Of a DNA stretch of 64,000 nucleotides, positions 47,101 through 56,926 are shown piece after piece. Within the stretch, counting starts at the first letter, position 1; every line of letters starts with the position of its first letter. Below the pieces are notes generated by a model. That model had not been told where the DNA came from and made no database searches. It was given only the letters and a program-made list of their open reading frames with translations. The translations under genes and the position numbers were made by a program. Source of the DNA: Rhizobium etli 8C-3 (lineage in GTDB: Bacteria; Pseudomonadota; Alphaproteobacteria; Rhizobiales; Rhizobiaceae); the NCBI RefSeq assembly GCF_001908375.1, contig NZ_CP017241.1, positions 4,109,501 through 4,173,500 of the forward strand, read 5' to 3'.

Positions 47101-48882
47101 TTCATCGATCCCGATCCGGATATGGAAAAGACGCTCGCCGAGCGGCAGCGACTTTTCAACCTGCCGCGTTCAAGTTGGCAGGACTTCGACAAGTCGGTAC
47201 TTTCCAAAGGCGCGATGATCATTTCACGCTCTTCGAAATCCGTGACGCTGACCCCGGAAGCGGTTGGCGCGATCGGCATCGACAAAGCGGTGGCAACGCC
47301 CTTCGAGATCATCACGGCAATCCTGAAGAGCCCGGTAGACCTTCTCTGGTTCGGCGGCATCGGCACCTATGTGAAAGCGCAGTCGGAAACCGATACGGAA
47401 GTGGGAGATCGTTCCAACGATCCGATCCGAATCACGGCTGACGAGGTGCGGGCGAAGGTGATCGGCGAGGGCGCCAACCTCGGCGTCACGCAAAAGGGCC
47501 GCATCACTTATGGCCTGAAAGGCGGACGGAGCAATTCCGATGCGATTGACAATTCGGCCGGCGTCAACACCTCGGACGTCGAGGTGAATATCAAGATCGC
47601 GCTCGCCAATGCGATGCACGACGGGCGGCTCACACGGGCAAAACGCAATCAGCTGCTGTCCTCGATGACGGACGAAGTCGCAGCACTCGTTCTGCGAAAC
47701 AACTATCTGCAATCGCTGGCGATTTCGCTGACTGAGCGCAGGGGAACCGCTAACGGCCTTGAGCTCGCGCGCTTCATGAGCGTGCTGGAAGGAGCCAAGC
47801 AGCTCAACCGGAAGGTGGAAACGCTTCCCGATGAGGCGACGCTTGCCGAGCGTTATGCTGCCGGCAAGCCGCTGACGCGGCCGGAAATCGGCGTGTTGCT
47901 CTCTTACGCCAAGATCGTGCTTTTCGATTCCGTTACGGCAAGCGACCTCCCGGATGATCCTTATTTCGCGTCGACGCTTTCAAACTACTTCCCGGCGAAG
48001 ATGCAAAAAACCAATGCCTCCGATATCGCAAGCCACCGGCTGCGACGCGAAATCATCGGGACGGTACTTGCCAACGAGGCCATCAATCGTGGCGGCCCTG
48101 GCTTTGTGGTGAGCATGATGGATGCGACAGCTGCGTCAGCCCCGGAAGTCGTCCGTGCCGCGATCATCGCCCGCGATGGCTTCGACCTGACCAGGCTTTG
48201 GACCGAGACGGATGCGCTCGACGGCAAAATTTCCGGCCAGATCCAGAATCGCGTATATGAAGAGATCGGCCACAGCTTCACCGTCTTGACTCGCTTGCTC
48301 CTGAAGACCGGCATGGCCAAAGGCGGCATAGCAGAAACCATTAGTCGGCTTCAGACCGCGTTGAAGAAGCTGAAGCCCTCCTTCGCCGCGCAGGCTCCCG
48401 CAGAGTTTGAAGCGCGTGCCGCGGAGTATCGCGAAGCGGGGCTTCCAGAAAGTTTGGCCGTCGTCATCGCCGGGCTGCCGGGTTTTGTACTGGTGCCGGA
48501 GATCATGCAGATCGCCGAACGCACTGGCGAGGCGCTTGGACGTGCCGCGGAAAGCTATTTTGCGGTATCGCAGACCTTCCGCGTTGGACGGCTGCTTGCA
48601 GCCGGCGCCCGCATTCTCACTTCGGATCACTACGAGAGCCTGGCTTTGGCGCGCAGCATCGACCAAATTGCCAGCGCCCGCCGCGATATCGTGATCTCGG
48701 CGCTGACCGAGCATGGCAAGGAAAAGCTGCCGGTTCAGGCGTGGCACGGTGTCGATCGCATCAGGATCAACCGCATTGCCGAAGAGCTGTCGAACCTCAG
48801 CGAGAGCGGCGATCCGACCCTTGCGCGAATCACGGTGGCCGCAGGTCTTTTAACCGATCTTGCGCGCGACCGGGCGAGGTGA
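44107..48882 (+). CDS. gdhZ: NAD-specific glutamate dehydrogenase, large (about 180 kDa) type
   Basis: 1591 aa from the ATG at 44107, with GGGGGA nine bases upstream; an ATG at 44098 is too close to that site. The GDH-180 class has a long N-terminal part with ACT-like segments, a catalytic core of about 500 residues ([56 protein letters not shown], the nucleotide part [19 protein letters not shown] with [20 protein letters not shown]-like sequence), and a C-terminal helical domain. It deaminates glutamate to 2-oxoglutarate, a catabolic role. A transporter gene follows 31 bases later. Confidence 0.95.
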   Translation: [1591 protein letters not shown]

Positions 48883-48913
48883 CACAGTCCGCCGCGAAAG
48901 CGGGAGTGTAGGC

Positions 48914-50314
48914 GTGAGCAGAATAGACTGGACCGGAACGGGAACGCCGGCGCCGCAGAAGGCTTCGGAAAAGGGCATCTGGAGCTGGATGCTTTTCGAT
49001 TGGGCGGCGCAGCCGTTTTTCACGGTCGTGACCACGTTCATCTTCGGACCCTACTTCGTCTCACGCCTGACCGACGATCCGGTTTCCGCACAAGCAATGT
49101 GGAGCAATATGGCGACGATCTCTTCGGTGATCATAGCCCTGCTCTCTCCGATCCTCGGCTCCATCGCCGATCAGTCCGGCGCCCGCAAACCCTGGATTGC
49201 CTTTTTCGCCATCATCAAGGTTGTCAGCCTCTTCGGTCTTTGGTTTGCCGCGCCCGGTTCGCCAGTTGTCTATCCGGTGGTCTTGATGATCCTGGCCTCG
49301 ATCGCCGCGGAATTCTCGATCGTCTTCAACGATTCCATGATGCCGCGCCTTGTGGGCAAGGATGAGGTCGGCAAGCTGTCCAATACGGCCTGGGGGCTTG
49401 GCTATCTGGGCGGCATGATCGTGCTCATCGCTGTTGTGGCGCTGCTTGCGGCAAACCTGGAAACGGGAAAGACGCTTTTGGGGTTCGACCCGTTGTTCGG
49501 GCTTGATCCTCGAACCGGTGAGGACGCGCGCGTTACAGGGCCGATTTCCGCGGTCTGGTACCTCGTCTTCATCATTCCGATGTTTCTTTTCACACCCGAT
49601 GCGGCGAAGGGCTTGCCGCTCGCTGCTGCGGTCCGTTCCGGCCTCAGGCAGGTCAGGAGTACGATTGGCGAGTTGAAGAACCGAAGGGGCATCCTGAAAT
49701 TCCTGATTGCGCGTATGATCTATCAAGACGGCGTCAACGGATTGCTGATCCTTGGGGGCGCCTTCGCCGCCGGCATGTTTGGATGGGCGACGATCGAAAT
49801 CGGACTCTATGGGATCATTCTCAACGTGGTGGCGATTTTCGGCTGCGTCATCGCCGGACGCGTTGATCACCGGATCGGATCAAAGGCAACGATCCTGATC
49901 AGCCTGACGCTGCTTTTGCTCGCAACCGGCGGAATCGTTTCGACGGGGCCGGGATATACGCTTTTCGGCCTGCTGCCGATGTCGATGGCCGACGCCGGAG
50001 GGCTTTTTGGCACGGCGGCGGAAAAAGCCTATATTCTTTACGGGCTGCTGATCGGCCTCGCCTTCGGTCCCGTCCAGGCTTCGTCGCGCTCTTATCTGGC
50101 GCGCAGCGTCAGCCTGCAGGAGGCAGGGCGCTATTTCGGCATCTATGCGCTGTCGGGCCGGGCCACGAGCTTCATGGCAACGCTCTTCTTCTCACTGATA
50201 ACCTATGCCACCGGATCGGCGCGTCTCGGCATGGCGACGCTGGTGCTTTTCCTCGCAGGCGGATTGATCCTGCTGATCGCGACGCCTTATCCAGCCGACA
50301 GGAAGCAAGCCTGA
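48914..50314 (+). CDS. MFS transporter, UMF1/Atg22-like
   Basis: 466 aa from the GTG at 48914 (MSRIDWTGTGTPAPQKASEKG). Membrane protein with about 12 helices. WSWMLFDWAAQPFFTVVTTFIFGPYF and ISSVIIALLSPILGSIADQSGARKPWI match the UMF1/Atg22 permease family. LPMSMADAGGLFGTAAEKAYILYGLLIGLAFGPVQASSRSYLARSV is in the second half. The yeast member exports amino acids from the vacuole, but the bacterial substrate is unknown. It is 31 bases after the glutamate dehydrogenase gene and probably co-transcribed, which could hint at an amino-acid role. Confidence 0.85.
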   Translation: MSRIDWTGTGTPAPQKASEKGIWSWMLFDWAAQPFFTVVTTFIFGPYFVSRLTDDPVSAQAMWSNMATISSVIIALLSPILGSIADQSGARKPWIAFFAIIKVVSLFGLWFAAPGSPVVYPVVLMILASIAAEFSIVFNDSMMPRLVGKDEVGKLSNTAWGLGYLGGMIVLIAVVALLAANLETGKTLLGFDPLFGLDPRTGEDARVTGPISAVWYLVFIIPMFLFTPDAAKGLPLAAAVRSGLRQVRSTIGELKNRRGILKFLIARMIYQDGVNGLLILGGAFAAGMFGWATIEIGLYGIILNVVAIFGCVIAGRVDHRIGSKATILISLTLLLLATGGIVSTGPGYTLFGLLPMSMADAGGLFGTAAEKAYILYGLLIGLAFGPVQASSRSYLARSVSLQEAGRYFGIYALSGRATSFMATLFFSLITYATGSARLGMATLVLFLAGGLILLIATPYPADRKQA

Positions 50315-50349
50315 CATGAACCCCGGTTGAGCGCCGGGATTCTGTCCGG

Positions 50350-51966
50350 TCAATGACGGAAATGGCGCATCCCGGTGAACACCATTGCGACGTCGTGCTC
50401 GTTGGCAGCGTCTATCACCTCTTGGTCGCGCATCGAACCGCCCGGCTGGATAACTGCCGTCGCACCTGCGGCAATCATCGACAAAAGACCATCGGCGAAA
50501 GGCAGGAAGGCTTCCGAAGCAACCGCAGAGCCGCGTGTCATCGGAGTTGGCAAACCCAGGGCCCTGGCGGCTTCCTCTGCTTTCAGTGCAGCGATACGGG
50601 CGGAATCGACACGGCTCATCTGGCCGGCGCCGATGCCGGCGGTCTGGCCATCTTTGGCGTAAACGACGGCATTCGACTTCACGTGCTTGCCGACCTTGAA
50701 GGCAAACTTCATGTCTTCCAGTTCCTGTGCCGTCGGCGCGCGCTTGGTCACGACCTTCAGCTCCAGGTCCTCGATCATGCCATTGTCACGGCTCTGGACC
50801 AGCAGACCGCCGGAGACCGTTTTCGCAGTGAGGCCCGCGGCACGCGGATCGGGCAGACCGCCGACGGAAAGCAGGCGCAGATTAGGCTTCCTCGCAACGA
50901 TCGCCTTGGCTTGTTCGGTTACATTCGGAGCGATGATAACTTCTGTAAAGAGCTTGATGATCTCTTCGGCGGTCTCTGCATCGAGCGTGCTGTTGAGCGC
51001 AATGATGCCGCCGAACGCAGAAACGGAATCGCAGGCGAGGGCCCGTCTGTAGGCTTCGACAAGGCTTGGCCCCGTGGCAACGCCGCAAGGATTGGCATGC
51101 TTGATGATGGCGCAGGCGGGTGCCTTTTCTGGCAGGAATTCAGCCACGAGCTCATAGGCGGCATCGGTGTCGTTGATGTTGTTGTAGGAGAGCTGCTTGC
51201 CCTGCAGCAGCGTCGCCGTCGAAACGCCGGGTCGTTTGTCACCGGTGATGTAAAAAGCCGCCTTCTGATGCGGATTTTCACCGTAGCGCATCTCTTCCTT
51301 CAGGACGCCGCCGATCACCCGATGGCGCGGCGTATCGACAAGAAGCGCGTCGGCGAACCAGTTGGAGATCATCGCGTCATAGGCCGCGGTGCGGGCATAC
51401 GCCTTGGCCGCCATACGCTGGCGAAACGCATAGGTCGTCTGGCCGGCATCGGATGAAAGCTGTTCGAGCAGTTCCGGGTAATCTGCAGGATCGGTGAGGA
51501 CCGTAACGTAAGCGTGATTTTTGGCAGAGGCACGGATCATTGCCGGACCGCCGATATCGATGTTCTCCACCGTCGTGGGATAATCACCACCGGCGGCACG
51601 CACATCTTCGAACGGATAAAGGTTTATGACGGCAAGATCGATACCGTCGATACCATGCATCTTCATGGCTTCCTGATGCTCGCTGTCATCACGGATCGCC
51701 AGGAGACCGCCGTGGACCTTCGGATGCAGCGTCTTAACACGACCATCCATGATTTCCGGAAAGCCGGTGACTTGCGAAACGTCGGTAACGGCCAAACCCG
51801 CGGCCGCGATGGCCATGTGCGTCCCGCCTGTCGAAAGCAGGCGGATACCCTTTTCGGAAAGGGCGCGGGCAAGCTCGACAATGCCCGTCTTGTCGGAGAC
51901 GGAGAGCAGCGCGGTTTTGACTTTGACCCTGTCGGGGGCGGGGATTTTCTTGGAGGTGACGGCCAT
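50350..51966 (-). CDS. purH: Bifunctional AICAR formyltransferase/IMP cyclohydrolase
   Basis: 538 aa from the ATG at 51966 (GGAGAAGG upstream). The N-terminal cyclohydrolase domain has [66 protein letters not shown]. The C-terminal formyltransferase domain has [36 protein letters not shown] and [25 protein letters not shown]. It catalyses the last two steps to IMP in purine synthesis. It is the last gene of the htpX-rsmB-heparinase-purH run, 97 bases after the heparinase-like gene. No riboswitch was recognised in the leader. Confidence 0.96.
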   Translation of the reverse strand: MAVTSKKIPAPDRVKVKTALLSVSDKTGIVELARALSEKGIRLLSTGGTHMAIAAAGLAVTDVSQVTGFPEIMDGRVKTLHPKVHGGLLAIRDDSEHQEAMKMHGIDGIDLAVINLYPFEDVRAAGGDYPTTVENIDIGGPAMIRASAKNHAYVTVLTDPADYPELLEQLSSDAGQTTYAFRQRMAAKAYARTAAYDAMISNWFADALLVDTPRHRVIGGVLKEEMRYGENPHQKAAFYITGDKRPGVSTATLLQGKQLSYNNINDTDAAYELVAEFLPEKAPACAIIKHANPCGVATGPSLVEAYRRALACDSVSAFGGIIALNSTLDAETAEEIIKLFTEVIIAPNVTEQAKAIVARKPNLRLLSVGGLPDPRAAGLTAKTVSGGLLVQSRDNGMIEDLELKVVTKRAPTAQELEDMKFAFKVGKHVKSNAVVYAKDGQTAGIGAGQMSRVDSARIAALKAEEAARALGLPTPMTRGSAVASEAFLPFADGLLSMIAAGATAVIQPGGSMRDQEVIDAANEHDVAMVFTGMRHFRH

Positions 51967-52063
51967 GAACCTTCTCCGTTCGGGGTTCGGGAGACATCCG
52001 GCAAGGGACGCACAGGATAATGGCGCCGCGTTAGCACGGGCTATGGCGATGCGCAAACAGCGA

Positions 52064-53737
52064 CTAGCTCTTGCGGGACAAAAACCAGCGAATTTCCGGC
52101 TTCTCGGCAACAACGAAGTCGATCTCGATCTGGTCAGAACCGCAGATGCCGGAGGCGTCGGCAAAAAAGATATCTTCAGTGACCAGAACCTCGTTCCCCG
52201 GCGACGAGAAGAGCCAACTCTCTCCATCCGGCGCCGTCAGCAACACGGACTCGCGATCATTCTGCTTCACATTTATGGCCGGATGGATATGGAAACGAGC
52301 CGCAGCACGAAGAGGCTCTTCGATGGCGCGCTCGTCCTGCCGCACCAGCCGATCACGGCCGGTAACGATGGAACCTGCGGCATTCAGCGTCAGTTCGCGC
52401 TCATGAAGCATGCCGAAATTCCTAAGATACCCGTCGTGACTGACCTTGATGCCATCGCGTCCGTCGTCAGTTTCGGCGCGCTCAACGCTAACGGTCTTGA
52501 CCGAATCGGTCATGACATGACCGAGAAATTCCGAGGCCGAGAACCGGCTGGATGAGGTGTCGTTCAGTGTCACGGTCGAATGCGTTGCGGTCGTGCGCGC
52601 CATCTGTACATAGCGTCGGCCAGCGAATTTCGGTGAGCCGGAGTTGACGATAAAGCGGTGGCGACCCGACGACATTTCAAAGGAAAGGCAGCCCGCATGC
52701 GCCGTGCGTGACAGGGGGCCGGCTGCGGGAGGGCCGGTATCGGCGATCAAGATAGTATTTCCCGCCGCAAGACGTTGATAGCGCGAATGCGGCATTGCCT
52801 TGAAAGGCGGGCCGGCCGTTTCGTCATAACGCAGAACCGACATCAGCTCATTGGCAAGCGTCGATGTCGCGCCGTTAAACAGCGCAAGATCACCGTTGTG
52901 GTGGCGGAAAAAGCGTAGCGCCGGATACATGCGATCGATGCCCGAAATCAGCTTCTGCGGCAGATCGTGACCGAGATTCACATAGGTCTGCCGAAGCGGC
53001 AGGAGATCGAGAAGCAATTCCAGGCCTGTGCGCGGATTGCGGGAGATATGGCCGCCATCGGGCAGAATCTGGCTATCGAATTCATTATCCAGCGCCTGGG
53101 CGGCCTTGCGCAGCACGCTTTGCCGCGCCGGCATTGCAATCGAAGCCATGGCGAGGGCGATCCGCAAGCGGAAGAGAACTTCCCCCGGCGGCGCGAAAGC
53201 TGCCATGCGCCGCAGGTAGCGAACCTGAAAGGCAAGGGACTTCATAAATCGGCGGTAGAAGCTTCGATCGGCATTCTGCAGCACGACCGGCGAATGCGAG
53301 AGCCAGGCAATCACCCGCTGTGACGTGACGTCGATTTCCCAGGCAATGCCTTCCATGCGGCTACCATGCAGCGACAGCCAGCTATCGACGATCGCCCGGG
53401 CAACCGCACAAGCTTGATCGCTCTTGTAGGCACGCATATGACGAAGCCAGCCGAAGCCATGCAAACGGTTGGCGAAAGCGCGTGAGGGAAGGGTAAAGCC
53501 GAAGGGCGATTTGCCGTTCGTCTCCAGTAGGCGGCCCGCCAGAGCAAAGCGGCCGTTCATGATCTCCTCGGCGATATGAGGATCGATGGCGCGAAGATCC
53601 GTCGGCGCGACGATAAGCCTTTCGGGCACTTGGATTGTATGGCGGAAAAGGCGCAGGCGCAGCGATGCGATGCGCCGCGACATGCGGCGCCAAGCCTCCC
53701 GAACATACAAACTCGAAAACCGCGGGCCGGACTGCAT
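52064..53737 (-). CDS. Heparinase II/III-family protein
   Basis: 557 aa. An alpha/alpha-barrel N-terminal part ([72 protein letters not shown]) is followed by a beta-sandwich from about residue 345 ([23 protein letters not shown]...[16 protein letters not shown]). Family members are polysaccharide lyases, but this group, constantly next to purH and rsmB in rhizobia, has no known substrate. No signal peptide is obvious, though the basic N-terminus ([14 protein letters not shown]) may associate with membrane. Confidence 0.85.
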   Translation of the reverse strand: MQSGPRFSSLYVREAWRRMSRRIASLRLRLFRHTIQVPERLIVAPTDLRAIDPHIAEEIMNGRFALAGRLLETNGKSPFGFTLPSRAFANRLHGFGWLRHMRAYKSDQACAVARAIVDSWLSLHGSRMEGIAWEIDVTSQRVIAWLSHSPVVLQNADRSFYRRFMKSLAFQVRYLRRMAAFAPPGEVLFRLRIALAMASIAMPARQSVLRKAAQALDNEFDSQILPDGGHISRNPRTGLELLLDLLPLRQTYVNLGHDLPQKLISGIDRMYPALRFFRHHNGDLALFNGATSTLANELMSVLRYDETAGPPFKAMPHSRYQRLAAGNTILIADTGPPAAGPLSRTAHAGCLSFEMSSGRHRFIVNSGSPKFAGRRYVQMARTTATHSTVTLNDTSSSRFSASEFLGHVMTDSVKTVSVERAETDDGRDGIKVSHDGYLRNFGMLHERELTLNAAGSIVTGRDRLVRQDERAIEEPLRAAARFHIHPAINVKQNDRESVLLTAPDGESWLFSSPGNEVLVTEDIFFADASGICGSDQIEIDFVVAEKPEIRWFLSRKS

Positions 53738-53849
53738 ATCCTATTGTCTATTGATCCTCATGATTAAGAATAGGTGAATGAGGGCCGGTTTCAGCGGCAA
53801 GACCGCGTGAATTTGTGACGGAACCGAAATCTGGGGAAGGTCCATGCAA

Positions 53850-55229
53850 TCAGGCAACACGCCGCAGCACTGCAGCATAAAAACCGTCGAGGCCTGAAGC
53901 GACCGTCGCGGGCATGCGCAGCATGGCGGGGGTCGTCCGGAACTCGCCCAGGGGACTGATTGCCATTTCCAAACCGGGCCATCGAGCAGCGTCGATCGGG
54001 ACGCGCTCGACATTCGGTGTGTCGGCCAAGACTCGGCGGACGACATCCTCGCCTTCCACGGGATCAAGCGAACAATTTGAAAAGACGAGAGTACCGCCAG
54101 GCTTCAGGAGCGTCAGCGCATGGCGAAGCAATCGTTCTTGCACGCCAGCAAGCTTTGCGATGTCATCAGGCCCCTTTGTCCAGAGAACATCCGGATGACG
54201 GCGCGTCGTGCCCGTCGAGGAGCAAGGCGCGTCGAGCAGGATGGCGTCAAACGGCTCCTCCGGCTGGTACTTCACAAGATCCGTCGCGAGCGTTTCAGCC
54301 TTGAGGGCGAGGCGATCGAGATTGGAGCGTAGGCGCTTCAATCGATTTTCGGATTGATCAATCGCAATGACGCTGCCTCCGGCGAGAACGAGTTGTGCGG
54401 TCTTGCCGCCGGGTGCAGCGCAAAGATCGATGACGCGTTTGCCGGACAGGTCCCCAAGCAGCTTGGCCGGAATGCTTGCTGCGGCGTCCTGCACCCACCA
54501 TTCGCCTTGATCGAAACCTTCGAGGGAAGGGATGGTGCCATCAAAGGCTGCGAGACGCACGCCGCCGGTCGGCAGAACTTCCCCATTCAGCCTGGCTGCC
54601 CAGCCCGCCGCATCCGACTTCACGCTGAGATCAATTGCCGCCGGCTCGAGCTGAGATTCGGCGATCGCCGCGGCGGCTTCTTTCCCGTAAGCCTTCTCGA
54701 GGCGGTCGACAAACCAAGCCGGCATCGGCGAAATCTTCGCAGTCTCTTCGAGGACCTGCTCCTTCTCGCGGCTAAGACGTCGCAGGATTGCATTCACCAG
54801 TTTTGCAAAGCGGCGATTGCGGGGATCCTGATTTGCCTGCTCGACGGCAAGATCGACCGCGGAATGGTCGGGGACGTCGAGATAAAGGATCTGGGCCGCT
54901 CCAACCGCAAGCACATGATGAAGTGCGCGTGCGCCTTCCGGCAACGGCGAGTCCAATAGGGAAGCAATCGCCACATCGATACGGGGCAGGTAACGCAGCG
55001 CCGTGTTGAGGATTGCGCGGACCAATGCGCGATCACTCTCCCCGAGTGCCTTATATGCTGGATTTCCGTGTTCGTGATCCAAAGCACCATCTAGCGGCAG
55101 TTTACGGTCGACCACGGCAGCGAGAATCTTCGCCGCGGCCGCGCGCGCCTCTAGGCCCGGCTTTGGGGCGAAGCCTTCTGCAGGCTTTATCTTCTTGTCG
55201 AAAGGCTTGTTTCTGCCGTCTGAGTTCAA
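53850..55229 (-). CDS. rsmB: RsmB-family rRNA cytosine-5 methyltransferase
   Basis: 459 aa from a likely TTG start at 55229, which overlaps the htpX stop as TTGA. The frame open to 55304 lies inside htpX. An N-terminal NusB-like domain ([39 protein letters not shown]) precedes the RsmB/NOP methyltransferase: SAM motif [16 protein letters not shown], motif [20 protein letters not shown] and the catalytic motif [17 protein letters not shown]. It probably forms m5C967 of 16S rRNA. The SN in motif VI replaces the ST of E. coli RsmB. Confidence 0.92.
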   Translation of the reverse strand: MNSDGRNKPFDKKIKPAEGFAPKPGLEARAAAAKILAAVVDRKLPLDGALDHEHGNPAYKALGESDRALVRAILNTALRYLPRIDVAIASLLDSPLPEGARALHHVLAVGAAQILYLDVPDHSAVDLAVEQANQDPRNRRFAKLVNAILRRLSREKEQVLEETAKISPMPAWFVDRLEKAYGKEAAAAIAESQLEPAAIDLSVKSDAAGWAARLNGEVLPTGGVRLAAFDGTIPSLEGFDQGEWWVQDAAASIPAKLLGDLSGKRVIDLCAAPGGKTAQLVLAGGSVIAIDQSENRLKRLRSNLDRLALKAETLATDLVKYQPEEPFDAILLDAPCSSTGTTRRHPDVLWTKGPDDIAKLAGVQERLLRHALTLLKPGGTLVFSNCSLDPVEGEDVVRRVLADTPNVERVPIDAARWPGLEMAISPLGEFRTTPAMLRMPATVASGLDGFYAAVLRRVA

Positions 55230-56188
55230 GACCAGGGCCCTTTTGGCGGTTGGGAACCACCGCGGCCAATACCCGTGTTCGGAACCGAGCGCGATTTGCG
55301 CCACGGATTACCAGCGCGAACGGTCGCCGTCGAGCCGTTCATGCCGTTGCCTGCCATTTCGTGAAGTGCTGCAATACGGTTTTCCGTGTTGGGGTGCGTC
55401 GAAAACAGATTGTCCATCCGTTCCCCCGAGAGAGGATTGATGATGAACATATGGGCTGTCGCAGGATTGCGCTCGGCATCGTAATTCGGGATATGCGCCG
55501 CGCCACGGGCAATCTTGCCAAGCGCTGAAGCCAGCCAGAGCGGTTCGCCGCAGATTTCGGCACCGCGCCGGTCGGCAGAATATTCGCGCGTCCGGCTGAT
55601 CGCCATCTGCACAAGCATGGCGGCGAGCGGTGCTACGATCATCGCCAGTAGCATGCCGACGAAACCGAAGGGGTTGTTGTTGTTCTCGCGATTGCCGCCG
55701 AAAAAGAAAGCGAAGTTGCCGATCATCGAGATTGCACCGGCAAGCGTCGCCGTGATCGTCATCGTCAACGTGTCGCGGTTCTGGATATGGGCCAGTTCAT
55801 GGGCCATCACACCCGCCACCTCCTCCGGCGAGAGCGCGCTGAGCAGCCCTGTCGAAGCCGCAACGGCGGCGTTCTGCGGATTGCGACCCGTAGCGAAGGC
55901 ATTCGGCTGCGGATTGTCGTAGAGATAGACTTTCGGCATGGGCAGACCGGCATTTCGCGCAAGATCGCGGACGATGCGGAAGAATTCCGGCGCGTTGCGC
56001 TCATCGACCTCCTGCGCCCGGTAGGCTGAAAGAACCATCCGGTCCGAATTCCAGTAGGAAAAGAAATTCATGCCCGCAGCAATTAGGAAGGCGATCATCA
56101 TGCCGCCGCGGCCACCGATCAGAAATCCGACGAACATGAACAGGGCCGTCATGAAGGCAAGCAACATGGCAGTGCGAACAAGGTTCAT
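55226..56188 (-). CDS. htpX: Membrane zinc metalloprotease HtpX
   Basis: 320 aa from the ATG at 56188 (GGAGACC upstream). Two N-terminal helices ([38 protein letters not shown]), the zinc motif H130-E131-x-x-H134 in [16 protein letters not shown], two more helices, and the third ligand Glu in [14 protein letters not shown]. It degrades misfolded inner-membrane proteins on the cytoplasmic side, as part of envelope stress quality control. The C-terminal Arg/Ser/Gly-rich tail is typical of rhizobial HtpX. It is the first gene of the run toward purH. Confidence 0.95.
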   Translation of the reverse strand: MNLVRTAMLLAFMTALFMFVGFLIGGRGGMMIAFLIAAGMNFFSYWNSDRMVLSAYRAQEVDERNAPEFFRIVRDLARNAGLPMPKVYLYDNPQPNAFATGRNPQNAAVAASTGLLSALSPEEVAGVMAHELAHIQNRDTLTMTITATLAGAISMIGNFAFFFGGNRENNNNPFGFVGMLLAMIVAPLAAMLVQMAISRTREYSADRRGAEICGEPLWLASALGKIARGAAHIPNYDAERNPATAHMFIINPLSGERMDNLFSTHPNTENRIAALHEMAGNGMNGSTATVRAGNPWRKSRSVPNTGIGRGGSQPPKGPWS

Positions 56189-56296
56189 CGAGGTCTCCAT
56201 TTCCCATCTGCGGCAAAAGGGTTTCAATCGAGCTGCCGGCGCATTATGATTTGGTTATTCGCCAGCCATTTTCAATATTTCCGGCGGGAGACGCAA

Positions 56297-56521
56297 TTGC
56301 AGCCAGCTGACAACGACAATGTAGACAGCACTGCGGCAGAAGAAGCAGAGCCGCCGCGCAAGGTTCTGTCACCGGCCGCCAAACGCGCGCTTGCCGAAGC
56401 CGAAGAGCGCCGCAGGAACCAGAAGCCCCTGGAACTGCCACCGGAGATCGGTGGACGGGGAGGAGCCGAGCCCGCGCGCTTCGGCGATTACGAAATCAAC
56501 GGCCGAGCGATCGATTTTTGA
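56297..56521 (+). CDS. DUF1674 / SDHAF4-like succinate dehydrogenase assembly factor
   Basis: 74 aa from a likely TTG at 56297 (GGGAGAC upstream, giving MQPADNDN); an ATG at 56246 would add 17 hydrophobic residues. The C-terminal motif RGGAEPARFGDYEINGR, ending IDF, is the hallmark of the DUF1674/SDHAF4 family. SDHAF4 helps assemble flavinated SdhA into succinate dehydrogenase. It is divergent from htpX by 108 bases. Confidence 0.85.
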   Translation: MQPADNDNVDSTAAEEAEPPRKVLSPAAKRALAEAEERRRNQKPLELPPEIGGRGGAEPARFGDYEINGRAIDF

Positions 56522-56536
56522 GGAATATTCCTCGCT

Positions 56537-56773
56537 TCACGCCTTGAGGCCCTTGCAATTCTCCCGGTGATGCAGTCGGGGGCTCCTGCTACGGGTTGGC
56601 ACGCTTGAATCGAAAGCCCAGTCGCCGCTGACATCGGTGACAGATATGTTGCTGTTGAGGCGACACCATTGGCCCCGGCAGGCAACGAAAAGTCCATGTG
56701 TGCCGGCTCCATTGATGCGCCAGAGATGCTTTAGAGCTTGCAGAAGAGCGCGCCGGGAGAAGGCGCACGGCAT
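56537..56773 (-). CDS. Possible small protein of unknown function
   Basis: 78 codons from the ATG at 56773. The stretch GAGTHGLFVACRGQWCRLNSNISVTDVSGDWAFD looks like ordered protein rather than frame noise. The ribosome binding site is weak, and I know no family for it. It lies between the convergent SDHAF4-like gene and the acs terminator; the remainder of the gap (56774-56890) shows nothing. Confidence 0.35.
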   Translation of the reverse strand: MPCAFSRRALLQALKHLWRINGAGTHGLFVACRGQWCRLNSNISVTDVSGDWAFDSSVPTRSRSPRLHHRENCKGLKA

Positions 56774-56890
56774 GCGCTGCCAGAATTAAGGCCCGTTCAC
56801 GCGCACCGTTGCTCAACATGGGACGACACATGTCTCGGGATTGTCGCCGGCGCGCGCAAGCTGCGCGCGATCTGTACCAGCACGAACTGA

Positions 56891-56926
56891 AAAGCGGCTC
56901 CCTGGTATTCGGGGAGCCGCTTTTTT
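56891..56926 (-). terminator. Intrinsic terminator of acs
   Basis: A perfect 12-base stem (AAAGCGGCTCCC / GGGAGCCGCTTT) with a nine-base loop, abutting the acs stop codon. It has T/A runs on both sides, so it can act in both directions. Confidence 0.85.

Noticed and set aside
51967..52063. Possible ZTP-type riboswitch in the purH leader
   Set aside because: The conserved pseudoknot and GGCC-like motifs could not be identified in the 97-base gap, so there is no support beyond position.
53735..53849. Separate small gene between heparinase-like and rsmB genes
   Set aside because: The short plus- and minus-strand frames here are extensions of antisense noise without ribosome binding sites.
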